Part shown: positions 14,410 to 22,892 of the stretch, piece after piece
Layout: each line of letters starts with the position of its first letter
Position numbering within the stretch: the stretch's first letter is position 1
Assembly (NCBI RefSeq): GCF_002954775.1
Contig: NZ_PJME01000021.1
Span: 1 to 64,000, forward strand
Source: Streptomyces geranii
Lineage (GTDB): Bacteria; Actinomycetota; Actinomycetes; Streptomycetales; Streptomycetaceae
Direction: 5' to 3'
Length of the DNA: 64,000 nucleotides
The notes under the pieces: generated by a model
What the model was told of the DNA's origin: nothing
What the model saw: the letters and a program-made list of their open reading frames with translations, nothing else
Database searches by the model: none
Made by a program: the position numbers and the translations under genes

Positions 14410-16821
14410 TCAGCGCTCGTGGTTGTGCATGACGTGCTTGGTGCGCGAATAGTCGTCCAGGGCGTAGATCGACAGGTCCCGGCCGTATCCGGAACCCTTG
14501 AACCCGCCCCACGGGACTTCACCGGCCAGCACGAGATGGGAGTTGACCCAGACGGTTCCGAAGTCGAGGCGCGCAGCGATGTCGTGGCTGCGGCGCGCGT
14601 TCTCGGTCCACACGGACGCCGACAGACCGAGGGGGACATCGTTGGCGCGTCGCACGGCTTCCTCCTCGTCGGTGAAGGTCTCGACCGTGACGACCGGGCC
14701 GAAGATCTCCTCGCGTGCGGCTTCGGCGCCTTCGGGGACGTCGACCAGGACGGTCGGGGCCACGAAGTAGCCCGGGCCCTCGATCGCGCCGCCTCCGGTC
14801 ACCACCCGGATACCTTCGGCCTTCGCGCGCTTCAAGTAGCCCGTGACGCGGTCGAAGTGAGCCTTCGAGACCATGGGGCCCACCTCGACGTCCTCGCCGG
14901 CAGCCGGTTCACCGACGAGCAGGGACTTGACCTCTCCGACCAGTTGCTCGATGAACTTCTCGGCGACCGACTCGTGGATGAGGACGCGGCAGGCAGCTCC
15001 GCATTCCTGGCCCGAGTTCCAGAAGCTCGCGGTGCGCAGGGACGAAGCGGCGGCCGTGAGGTCAGCGTCCTCGAAGATCACGACTGGAGCCTTGCCGCCG
15101 AGTTCTAGGTGGACCCGCTTGAGGGTGCCGGCGGCGGCCCGGGCGACAGCTCGGCCGCTGGGGACCGAGCCGGTCAGGGCGATCATGTCGACGTCCGGGT
15201 GTTCGGCGAGCCGGGCGCCCACGGTCGGGCCGTATCCGTTGACGACGTTCAGCACGCCGGGCGGCAGGAGATCGGCGACGATTTCGGCGAACTTCAGGGT
15301 GGTCAGCGGGGTCTGCTCGGAGGGCTTGAGGACGAGGGTGTTTCCGGCGGCGAGGATGGGTGCGATCTTCCAGGCCGCCATGAGCAGGGGGTAGTTCCAC
15401 GGAGTGACGACACCGATCACGCCGAGCGGTTCGCGCAGGATGACCGAGAGGTGGTTCTCGGCGTAGTCGCCGGCGGCCATCGAGGTGGTCGCGCGCACGG
15501 CACCGGCCATGAAACGGAAGGTGTCGATGGTCATGGCGACGTCGTCCCGCGACACCGCGAGCGGCTTGCCGGTGTTGGCCGACTCCAGCCTGACCAGGAC
15601 GTCGGTGTGCTCGGCGACTCGGTCGGCGATGGCGTGCAGCACTTCCGCCCGGTCCTTGGGGACTCGCCGCGCCCACTCCCCCTTGGCCGCGACCGCGGCA
15701 TCGACCGCCCGGTCGACGTCCTCGACGGTGCCCTCGGGTATCCGGGCGATGACCTTCTCGGTGCTCGGGTCGACCACCTCGATGACGCGGTCGGTCGCGC
15801 CGTCGAGGAACTTCCCGTCGACGAAGTGCCGGGCCGGGGGCAGGTCGGCCTCGGTGATCAGAGGCGACGCCTTCGTGGCACGTCGCACACCGGACGTGCG
15901 GACGGTGGTGATGACCGGGGACTCCTTGCGGGCGGGGGGCTGCGGGAGCGTCTCGACCAGGGCGGCGATCCTGGCGGTCGTGGCGGCGTCGAGGCAGACC
16001 AACGGCTCGCGGGGCTCTCCGACGGGGATTCCTGCCGCGTTCAGCGCGGCCTTGACCGCCGGGATGAACGGGGCGGACATGATCGCGTCCATGAGCGGGT
16101 AGATCGCGGCCCATTCGGCGCGTGCCCGCACGAGGTCGCCGTCGAGCAATGCGCGGTGGATCGAGACCAGTTGAGCCGGCATCACGTTGGCGGTGCCGGC
16201 CATGACACCGGCGGCACCCTCGGTGATGGCCTGCAGCAGGAGGCTGTCCCAGCCGATGAAGGTGGAGATGACGTCGCCGTGGCCGTGGATGAGCTGCCCG
16301 GCCTGGGCCATGTCGGCGCTGGTGTCCTTGATGTACTGGATGTTCTCGACCTCACGGGCGAGCTGTCCGACGGTCTCCGGGGAGAGGTTGACGCCGGTGG
16401 CGCCCGGGAGGTTGTAGAGCATGATCGGGACGTCGACCGCGTCGGCGACGGTGCGCAGATAGCGCAGTGTCTCGTCGAGGGTGAGTGGCTCGTAGTACGG
16501 GGTGACCAGCATCAGCACCGATGCGCCGGCGTCCTGCGCGTGGCGGGAGAGTTCGATCGCCTCCCGGGTGCTCACCGCACCGGTCTGGGCGATGACCGGC
16601 ACCCGTCCGGCCGCCTGGTCGATGACGGTCTCGACGACCAGTCGCCGTTCCGCCGCGCTCATCGCCGCGAACTCGCCCGTGGATCCGCAGGCGACGACGC
16701 CGTCGACCCCGCCCTCGATGCTGCGGTCGACCAGGCGCCGCAGGGTCTTCTCGTCCAGTTGCCCGTCCGCCGCGAAGGGCGAGGCGAGGGCGGTGAGGAC
16801 ACCGCTCAGTTGTGACGACAT
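14410..16821 (-). CDS. fusion of a DapA-family (DHDPS/NAL) lyase and an aldehyde dehydrogenase
   Basis: 803 residues in one uninterrupted frame. Residues 1-295 are a DapA/N-acetylneuraminate-lyase type barrel: GSTGE at 46-50, Tyr136 in MLYNLPGATG, and the Schiff-base Lys165 in YIKDTSADM. After a 35-residue linker, residues 330-803 are an aldehyde dehydrogenase of the aminobutyraldehyde/betaine aldehyde type: PWNYP at 474-478, Lys499 in LKPSE, Glu573 in HLELGGKAP and nucleophile Cys607 in SGQEC. All key residues of both halves are present. AAGGAG lies 8 bases before the ATG at 16821. It follows the FAD oxidase gene by 34 bp. An oxidase-made aldehyde could feed the dehydrogenase; the role of the lyase half is open. 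Confidence 0.9.
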   Translation of the reverse strand: MSSQLSGVLTALASPFAADGQLDEKTLRRLVDRSIEGGVDGVVACGSTGEFAAMSAAERRLVVETVIDQAAGRVPVIAQTGAVSTREAIELSRHAQDAGASVLMLVTPYYEPLTLDETLRYLRTVADAVDVPIMLYNLPGATGVNLSPETVGQLAREVENIQYIKDTSADMAQAGQLIHGHGDVISTFIGWDSLLLQAITEGAAGVMAGTANVMPAQLVSIHRALLDGDLVRARAEWAAIYPLMDAIMSAPFIPAVKAALNAAGIPVGEPREPLVCLDAATTARIAALVETLPQPPARKESPVITTVRTSGVRRATKASPLITEADLPPARHFVDGKFLDGATDRVIEVVDPSTEKVIARIPEGTVEDVDRAVDAAVAAKGEWARRVPKDRAEVLHAIADRVAEHTDVLVRLESANTGKPLAVSRDDVAMTIDTFRFMAGAVRATTSMAAGDYAENHLSVILREPLGVIGVVTPWNYPLLMAAWKIAPILAAGNTLVLKPSEQTPLTTLKFAEIVADLLPPGVLNVVNGYGPTVGARLAEHPDVDMIALTGSVPSGRAVARAAAGTLKRVHLELGGKAPVVIFEDADLTAAASSLRTASFWNSGQECGAACRVLIHESVAEKFIEQLVGEVKSLLVGEPAAGEDVEVGPMVSKAHFDRVTGYLKRAKAEGIRVVTGGGAIEGPGYFVAPTVLVDVPEGAEAAREEIFGPVVTVETFTDEEEAVRRANDVPLGLSASVWTENARRSHDIAARLDFGTVWVNSHLVLAGEVPWGGFKGSGYGRDLSIYALDDYSRTKHVMHNHER

Positions 16822-16855
16822 GCTGGGGACTCCTTCTGAGTCTGACGACTGGTTC

Positions 16856-18244
16856 CTACGACGCGACATGCGCCGACGTCAGGCCGTGCGGGGTGGTCTG
16901 CCGGTCGGTCGCCAGCAGGCTCCGGACCTCCTGAGCGGCGGACAGGCCGGTCTGGATCGCGGTCTCGGTGTAGAGGGTGCCGAGGTAGTCACCGGCCAGG
17001 AGGACGCGGCCGGTGCGGCGGGTCAGTGTCTGCTGCAGCCTGCCCCGTCCGGGAAAGCAGTACGGGGCACCCGTGGGCCAGCGCTGGATCTCGGCCTCGA
17101 CGACGTTGCCGGTGAAGCCGGGCAGGACCTGGTCCAGGTCGTCGAGGTAGATCCGGCGGATCTTGTCGTCGTCGTGCTCCAGCAGTTCGCGCGCCAGACT
17201 GCCCGGGGAGAAGGTCATGATGCTGCTGCCGGCCCGGCGTTCGGCCTCGTAACCGTGCACGACGTTGGACATGTTCAGCGCGACGTTGAAGGACCGCTTC
17301 GGCGTCGCGATGCCGTAGGCGTCGTCCCAGACCTGGCGTCCGGTCTCGTCGGAGAGGAACGCGGCGCTCACGTAGGGGCCGTAGACGATCTTCGACAGGG
17401 CCTCGCGGACGTCGCGGTCGAGGTCGACGGCGACCCGGTGGCTGACGGTCGCGGGCGTGGCCAGGACCACGCAGCGGGCCGCGACCTCCTTGTCGACACC
17501 GCCCTCCCGGTAGCGGACCACGACGTGGTCGCCCTTCTGGACGACCTCGTCGACGGTCGCGTTCAGCCGCACCCGGTCCGACAGGGCCACGGCGATGCTC
17601 TCGGTGAGGGTCGACGGGCCACCGAGGATGCTCTCCGACAGCCCGGCACCGATGTTCCACACCAGGCTGAAGTAGCCGACGCCCGCGCCGGCCGACAGTT
17701 GGTCGATGTCGGCGGCGGAGCGGGTGACCGTCGGCTTGAACAGGGCTTCGGCGTCCTCGGGCAGGTCGCCGATGAAGTCCTTGAAGGAGCGGTCGTTCAT
17801 GAAGTCGTAGATCCGCTGCTGGCGTTGGGCCTCGCTCTCGCCCCGCCGCCGCTGCACGATCCGGGCGTAGCGGGCCACCGACAGGGCGACCTTGGCACCT
17901 GCCCTGACCATGCCGACCCGCGCCGACATCGGCATCGGGATGCGGAACGGGTAGCTCTCCACGCGGCCCTTGAGCAGCAGTTTGCCGTTCATCGACAGTC
18001 CGGCCAGTGAGCCGGGCACCGGTATCGAGTCGACCCCGGTGCTGTTCAGCAGCCACGACGTCGCGGAGTTCCCGCCGGCGTAGACGTGCCCGCCCCAGTT
18101 GAGGAAGTACGGTCCACGGCGCTCCGAGCGGATACGTCCGCCGACGCGTCCCTCGGACTCCAGCAGGAGGGTGTCCCAGTGCCGTAGGCGCCAGCCGGCG
18201 GCCAGTCCGGCGATGCCGCCTCCGACGATCACTACGTCTTTCAT
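16856..18244 (-). CDS. FAD-dependent amine oxidase / protoporphyrinogen oxidase-like enzyme
   Basis: 462 residues. The N-terminus carries the Rossmann motif VVIVGGGIAGLAAGWRL followed by GRVGGRIRSE, the FAD site of flavin amine oxidases; a closing RVLLAGDYLGTLYTETAIQTG is the C-terminal FAD contact. GGAGGG lies 5 bases before the ATG at 18244. It sits between the MFS carrier (62 bp upstream) and the fusion lyase/aldehyde dehydrogenase (34 bp downstream) on one strand. An imported amine could thus be oxidised to an aldehyde and then to an acid. The substrate is not identifiable from sequence; a porphyrinogen-type reaction cannot be excluded. Confidence 0.85.
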   Translation of the reverse strand: MKDVVIVGGGIAGLAAGWRLRHWDTLLLESEGRVGGRIRSERRGPYFLNWGGHVYAGGNSATSWLLNSTGVDSIPVPGSLAGLSMNGKLLLKGRVESYPFRIPMPMSARVGMVRAGAKVALSVARYARIVQRRRGESEAQRQQRIYDFMNDRSFKDFIGDLPEDAEALFKPTVTRSAADIDQLSAGAGVGYFSLVWNIGAGLSESILGGPSTLTESIAVALSDRVRLNATVDEVVQKGDHVVVRYREGGVDKEVAARCVVLATPATVSHRVAVDLDRDVREALSKIVYGPYVSAAFLSDETGRQVWDDAYGIATPKRSFNVALNMSNVVHGYEAERRAGSSIMTFSPGSLARELLEHDDDKIRRIYLDDLDQVLPGFTGNVVEAEIQRWPTGAPYCFPGRGRLQQTLTRRTGRVLLAGDYLGTLYTETAIQTGLSAAQEVRSLLATDRQTTPHGLTSAHVAS

Positions 18245-18306
18245 CAGTGCCCTCCGGCAGAACGCAGAAATACGGGTGGGATTGGTGGTTCGTGGAGCCT
18301 CGTCAC

Positions 18307-19677
18307 TCAGATGCGTGCCGGGCGACCTGCGGGGTGGGAAGTGCGCGGTGTCAGCGAGGCGGCTTCGTGCAGAGCCATGCCGCGGGTCTCGGGTGCCCAC
18401 AGGACGGAGACGACGGCGCCGACGGCGTTGATGGCGGCGGCCGCGAGCATGGTGCCGCCTACGCCCCAGCCGGTCAGGGCCATGGGGACGAGGTAGGTAC
18501 CGGCGGCGGCGCCGATCCGGCTGGCCGAGGAAGCCAGACCGACGGCGGAGCCACGTACTTCGGTCGGGAACAGTTCGTTCGGGTAGACCCACTGCAGGAT
18601 CTGGGTGCCGCCGATGATGACCGCGTACAGGGCGAAGAGGGTGAGGATCACACCCGACGGGGCGTCGGGGAAGATGCCGAGCAGGAGCAGGGCGAGGCCC
18701 GACCAGATGAAGCTGTGGATGACGAGGGGGCGCCGGCCCATACGGTTGACGCAGAACAGGGCGACCACACAGCCGACGAGGAACATCACGGTGATCATGG
18801 CCTCACCGATGTTGGCCAGGCCGCCTTCGAGCCGGAGCGCGTCCAGGATCTTCGGGCCGAAGGCGTAGACGGCGAAGAGCGGGATGATCGAACAGGTCCA
18901 GAAGGTGGAGATGTAGAGCATCCGGCCGCCGTAGCCGGACCGCAGGATCGCCTTGAGGTCGACGTTCTCGCGCTCCTCCGCCTCCTCCGGCAGATCGGCG
19001 ATCGTCACGTCGGGGCCGTACACCTTCTTGAGGACGGCTTCGGCCTCCCTGGTGCGGCCCTTGTTCGCCAGCCAGCGCGGGGACTCGGGGGTGCCCAGCC
19101 GGAGCAGCACGATGACCGTGGCGGGCAGGGCGGCGCTGGCCAGCATCCAACGCCATCCGTTGTCACCGATGTTCAGCAGGATCTCGCCGACGAGGTACGC
19201 GGTCGCGGCGCCCACGAACCACATGACGACCAGGCCGCCCAGGAGCGGGCCCCGGTAGCGGCGCGGGGTGAACTCGGCCAGCAGCGAGGTGGCGATGGGG
19301 TAGTCGGCGCCGACGGCCATGCCGATGAGCAGGCGCAGGATGAACAGCCAGACCGGATCGGTGGCCCAGAACTGCGCGACCGAGCAGACGATGATGGCGA
19401 TCAGGTCGATGGTGTACAGGACCTGGCGGCCGAACCTGTCGGTGAGCCGGCCGCCCGCGAAGGCGCCGAAGAAGATACCGATGAGCGCGGACGCCCCGAT
19501 GAGGCCCTCGGCGGAGTCTGAGAGGTTCATCTGCGGACTGATCTGCGTCATGGCGACACCGATGACGCTCAGCACGTATCCGTCGAGGAACGGGCCCCCG
19601 GAGGAGTACAGCGCCAGCTTCTTGTGGAACCGCGACAGGGGTGCGTCGTCCAGTCGGTTTCCTGTGTTCGCGGTCAT
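18307..19677 (-). CDS. MFS transporter, sugar/metabolite:H+ symporter type
   Basis: 456 residues with 12 predicted membrane segments and a central cytoplasmic loop (about 205-250). Family signatures include GRLTDRFGRQ after segment 2, SLLAEFTPRRYRG and GTPESPRWL at the end of the first half, and NRMGRRPL in the second half. It matches sugar-porter or organic-acid carriers rather than drug exporters. GGAGG is 5 bases before the ATG at 19677; the frame extending to 19842 runs through the operator and is not used. First gene of the leftward MFS-oxidase-fusion operon, divergent from a GntR gene. Confidence 0.9.
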   Translation of the reverse strand: MTANTGNRLDDAPLSRFHKKLALYSSGGPFLDGYVLSVIGVAMTQISPQMNLSDSAEGLIGASALIGIFFGAFAGGRLTDRFGRQVLYTIDLIAIIVCSVAQFWATDPVWLFILRLLIGMAVGADYPIATSLLAEFTPRRYRGPLLGGLVVMWFVGAATAYLVGEILLNIGDNGWRWMLASAALPATVIVLLRLGTPESPRWLANKGRTREAEAVLKKVYGPDVTIADLPEEAEERENVDLKAILRSGYGGRMLYISTFWTCSIIPLFAVYAFGPKILDALRLEGGLANIGEAMITVMFLVGCVVALFCVNRMGRRPLVIHSFIWSGLALLLLGIFPDAPSGVILTLFALYAVIIGGTQILQWVYPNELFPTEVRGSAVGLASSASRIGAAAGTYLVPMALTGWGVGGTMLAAAAINAVGAVVSVLWAPETRGMALHEAASLTPRTSHPAGRPARI

Positions 19678-19822
19678 CACGGCCTCCGGGAGCGGATCCC
19701 GGCTCGCTCTTCCAAGGGCGAGTCCGGGCCAGATGGGAGTTGATGTGTCAGCGGGGCGTGGGGACGCCGTCATGCGATGCCCGGAAGGGGGCTCCAGTCT
19801 CAGCCGGATTGCCCGCCACCTT

Positions 19823-19840
19823 AAGATGTGATCACAGATC
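19823..19840. promoter_or_regulatory. predicted GntR operator, copy 1
   Basis: AAGATGTGATCACAGATC, whose complement GATCTGTGATCACATCTT occurs again at 20821-20838 with no mismatch. It contains the overlapping inverted repeat TGTGATC-ACA-GATCACA. It lies between the divergent MFS and GntR genes, 26 bp before the GntR start, where an autoregulating GntR protein would bind. Confidence 0.7.
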
Positions 19841-19865
19841 ACACAATAGGCTGAGAGTGGGAATC

Positions 19866-20591
19866 ATGGGCGTTCGTCGAACCTCTGCCGCCGACCAGGC
19901 TGTTTATGATTCAGTCGTGCGTATGTCCAAACGTGTCGAGCCGTCGCCCTCCCTGACCGACAAGGTCTACGCGGTGCTCCACGAGGCGATCACGAGCGGC
20001 GAGTATCCGGCCGGCTACCGCCTGCGCATCCGGGACATCGCCGCCGAGGTCGGCACGAGTGTGATGCCGGTGCGCGAGGCCATCCGGCGCCTCGAAGAGG
20101 CGGGCTTCGCCGAACGCGTCCCGCACAAGGGCTCGGTGGTCAAGGGCCAGCACCTCGCCGAGCTGCTCCACATCTACGGCACCCGCCAGATCCTGGAGGT
20201 CGAGGCCGCACGCCGCGGTACCGCACAGATCGACGAGGCGGGCGTCGCCCGGATGCGCGAGGAGTTCGAGCTGATGCGGCGCGCGATCACCGAAGGCGCC
20301 GTCGTCCGGTACCTCGACCACGACGAGGCCCTCCTCACCGTCCTCTACGAAGCGGCCGGCAACCCGGTGCTCGTCAGCACGATCCGCACCCTGTGGCAGC
20401 ATTGCCGGGCCTACAAGATCGTCGGAGCCCGGGCCTCCCTCGACACGCCCGGCGACGACTCCCTGTGGCGCTACCAGGAGGATCTGCTGAAGGCCGCCCA
20501 GTCGCACGACGCCGATGCTGCGGCCGCGATCAGCAACGAATCTCTCGCCAACGCCACCGACCGAATCAAGGCGCAGCTGGTTTCGCGGTAG
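19866..20591 (+). CDS. GntR family regulator, FadR (FCD) subfamily
   Basis: 241 residues. An N-terminal winged helix (LTDKVYAVLHEAITSGEYPAG, then MPVREAIRRLEEAGFAE) is followed by an all-helical FCD ligand domain with the metal-binding His pattern (YLDHDEALL and LWQHCRAYK). The ATG at 19866 is used; a second ATG at 19923 is possible and would remove 19 residues. It is divergent from the MFS-oxidase-fusion operon and upstream of the ABC importer. Identical 18-bp palindromic sites before both operons suggest it represses both until an amino acid or amine ligand binds. Confidence 0.9.
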   Translation: MGVRRTSAADQAVYDSVVRMSKRVEPSPSLTDKVYAVLHEAITSGEYPAGYRLRIRDIAAEVGTSVMPVREAIRRLEEAGFAERVPHKGSVVKGQHLAELLHIYGTRQILEVEAARRGTAQIDEAGVARMREEFELMRRAITEGAVVRYLDHDEALLTVLYEAAGNPVLVSTIRTLWQHCRAYKIVGARASLDTPGDDSLWRYQEDLLKAAQSHDADAAAAISNESLANATDRIKAQLVSR

Positions 20592-20951
20592 ACACCGCGA
20601 TCGCGATTGGCATTGCCGACGCGTCACGGAGCACGATCGACCCCGCCGATTACCGGCCGGTTGCCGACACGCTACGAATCACTCCCGACGACCCGGCCGG
20701 GTCGGGCGGTCCCCGACCTTCCTGGTCGGCGCCTGTGATCACCCCCACGCGCTCGTCCAACTTGTTACTCGAATCTTTTTCCCAGGTCAGAGCTGTCCTC
20801 ATACGCGACCGTTCGAAAAAGATCTGTGATCACATCTTGTCAGACCTCGACGAAGGTGCGAAGTTACCTGCCATCACCCAGCCCTGAAGACTTCCGAAAC
20901 GGGGCCTATGCCGTGATTAACCGCTCGGGCATTTCAGCCACAGGGAGAGTC
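20592..20951. other. 360-bp intergenic region before the ABC importer
   Basis: No gene is visible. The region holds the second copy of the shared palindrome at 20821-20838, preceded by an AT-rich stretch (about 20758-20820) that probably contains the importer promoter. The site would overlap or lie just after the transcription start. Confidence 0.55.
20821..20838. promoter_or_regulatory. predicted GntR operator, copy 2
   Basis: GATCTGTGATCACATCTT, identical over 18 bp to the complement of the site at 19823-19840. It lies 113 bp before the start of the ABC importer operon. Confidence 0.7.
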
Positions 20952-21899
20952 ATGAAGCGTCTACGCGATTCACGTCCGGTCCGCTTCGGGGCCATCGCTG
21001 CTTCCGTCGCCGTCATCGGGTCGACAGCGGCGTGCGGTTCGTCCACCACCGATTCATCGACCACCGCGGCGGACGAGGTGTCGAAGAAAGTCGACGCCAT
21101 CGCCGCGCTCGTACCCAAGTCGATCGCGGACAAGGGGACGTTGACGATCGCCGCCGCCACCTACCCGCCCGCGGTGATCGAGCCGGCCGACGGCGCGACC
21201 CCCACCGGCTGGGACATCGAGAACGTGCGGCAGATCGCCGCGGTCCTCGGCCTCAAGGTCAACATCAAGATCGCCCCGTTCAACGGCATCGTCGCCGGAC
21301 TGCAGGCGGGCCGCTACGACGGCGCGACCGGGGAGATCTACGCGACGTCCGAGCGTACGGCCGTGGTCACGTTCGTGACCAACCACTCGTCGAGCGACGC
21401 CCTCATGGTGCCGGCCGGCAGCGAGATCACCAGCGCCGCCGCCGAGACGGACCTCTGCGGTCACACCCTGGCCGCCTCGCTCGGTTCCGCCGAGGCCGCG
21501 CTGGCCGCGAAGCTCGCGGACAAGTGCAAGAGCGCGGGCAAGGGCGCGATCACGGTCAAGACCTTCGACTCCCAGGCCAACGTCAACCTCGCCCTGCGCG
21601 GCGGCCGGGTCGACGCGGCGGTGAGCAGCGCGAGCCAGGTGGCCTACGTCATGAGCCAGGCCAAGGGCCAGTTCAAGCTGGTCGAGCTGCCGTGGGCCCC
21701 CAAGTACAAGACCGGCTTCGTACTGGCGCGCAACAGTGACACCGAGAAGTTCGCCCAGGCGATCCAGGCGGCCACCGACCACCTGATCGAGAACGGCGAA
21801 CTGCAGAAGATCCTCGACAAGTTCAACGCCGGCCAGGGGCTGATCGAGAAGGCCGAGATCCTCTCGTCCGCCGCCGACGGTTCGACGGGGAGCAACTGA
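20952..21899 (+). CDS. ABC transporter substrate-binding lipoprotein, polar amino acid type
   Basis: 315 residues. A lipoprotein signal peptide ends at STAAC with Cys28, followed by a Ser/Thr-rich tether. The rest is a type II periplasmic-binding fold: GTLTIAAATYPPAVIEP, GWDIENVRQIAAVLG, GRYDGATGEIYATSERTAVV and a second lobe ending IEKAEIL. It resembles binding proteins for polar amino acids or opines. GGGAGAG precedes the ATG at 20952; the frame back to 20826 passes through the operator. The stop overlaps the permease start by one base. In this context the ligand may be an amine or N-methylated amino acid. Confidence 0.9.
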   Translation: MKRLRDSRPVRFGAIAASVAVIGSTAACGSSTTDSSTTAADEVSKKVDAIAALVPKSIADKGTLTIAAATYPPAVIEPADGATPTGWDIENVRQIAAVLGLKVNIKIAPFNGIVAGLQAGRYDGATGEIYATSERTAVVTFVTNHSSSDALMVPAGSEITSAAAETDLCGHTLAASLGSAEAALAAKLADKCKSAGKGAITVKTFDSQANVNLALRGGRVDAAVSSASQVAYVMSQAKGQFKLVELPWAPKYKTGFVLARNSDTEKFAQAIQAATDHLIENGELQKILDKFNAGQGLIEKAEILSSAADGSTGSN

Positions 21900-22870
21900 T
21901 GAAGGCAGCCACCGTCACGGACTCGACCCGGGTGGACCCGTCGGCCACCCCGCCCTCGGAACTCGTGCCGATGCGGCATCCCGGCCGACGTCTATCCGCC
22001 CTGCTCGTGCTCCTCGTCGCAGCGAATCTGGGCTACTCCGTGATGACCAACGACAACTTCGAGTGGCCGGTCGTCGGGGACTACCTCTTCAACCCCGAGA
22101 TCATGGCGGGCCTGCGCACCACCTTGATCCTCACCGTGGTGTCCATGACTCTGGGCATCACCCTCGGCATCGTGCTGGCCGCCTGCCGGATGTCGGAGAA
22201 CCGGGTGCTCTCCACGCTCTCGGGCGCCTACCTGTGGTTCTTCCGGGGCACGCCGCTCCTGGTCCAGCTGATCTTCTGGTTCAACCTGTCAGCTCTCTAT
22301 CCCCGGCTGTCGCTCAGCGTGCCGTTCGGCGGTCCTGAACTCGCCGGCGCGGCGACCAACGGCGTACTGAACCTGTGGGCCGTGGCCGTCATCGGCCTGA
22401 CCCTGAACGAATCGGCCTACATGGCGGAGATCGTTCGTGGTGGTCTTCTCTCGGTGCCCAGACACCAGAGCGAGGCGGCCATCGCGCTCGGGATGAACCG
22501 CTGGCTGACCTTCCGCAGAGTGGTCCTCCCCCAGGCCCTGCGGGTGATCGTGCCCCCGACCGGCAACCAGGTCATCGGCATGCTGAAGCACTCCTCCCTC
22601 GTGAGCATCATCGCGCTCGCCGACCTGCTGTACTCGGCGCAGCTGATCTACTCGCAGAACTTCCGTACGATCCCGCTGCTCGTCGTGATCTCTATCTGGT
22701 ACCTGGTGTGCACGACGGTGCTGTCCTACGCCCAGAGCCACATCGAGCGTCACTACGGACGCGGTGTCCACGCCGGCGGACAGCGGCCCGGCGGACTCGC
22801 CAAGCTCCGCTCGCTCGGCTCCCGGCTCTCGCAGCGGTCCCGGCCGAACGACAACCCGAATCCGGCGTAA
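21899..22870 (+). CDS. ABC transporter permease, polar amino acid (HisM) type
   Basis: 323 residues. A long N-terminal cytoplasmic tail precedes a first helix near 32-48, then the HisM core of about five helices. The EAA loop reads SEAAIALGMNRWLTFRRVVLPQALRVIVPP in essence, and the early LWFFRGTPLLVQ segment is typical of amino acid importers. Coupled to the binding protein by a TGATG overlap and followed 22 bp later by the ATPase. A single permease gene implies a homodimeric channel. Confidence 0.92.
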   Translation: MKAATVTDSTRVDPSATPPSELVPMRHPGRRLSALLVLLVAANLGYSVMTNDNFEWPVVGDYLFNPEIMAGLRTTLILTVVSMTLGITLGIVLAACRMSENRVLSTLSGAYLWFFRGTPLLVQLIFWFNLSALYPRLSLSVPFGGPELAGAATNGVLNLWAVAVIGLTLNESAYMAEIVRGGLLSVPRHQSEAAIALGMNRWLTFRRVVLPQALRVIVPPTGNQVIGMLKHSSLVSIIALADLLYSAQLIYSQNFRTIPLLVVISIWYLVCTTVLSYAQSHIERHYGRGVHAGGQRPGGLAKLRSLGSRLSQRSRPNDNPNPA

Positions 22871-22892
22871 CGAAAGGACTGGTGAGGATCCG

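Noticed and set aside
15109..16815. Long plus-strand frame of 568 residues opposite the fusion enzyme
   Set aside because: It is a Gly/Asp/Arg-rich shadow of the DapA-ALDH gene, as expected in high-GC DNA, with no domain.
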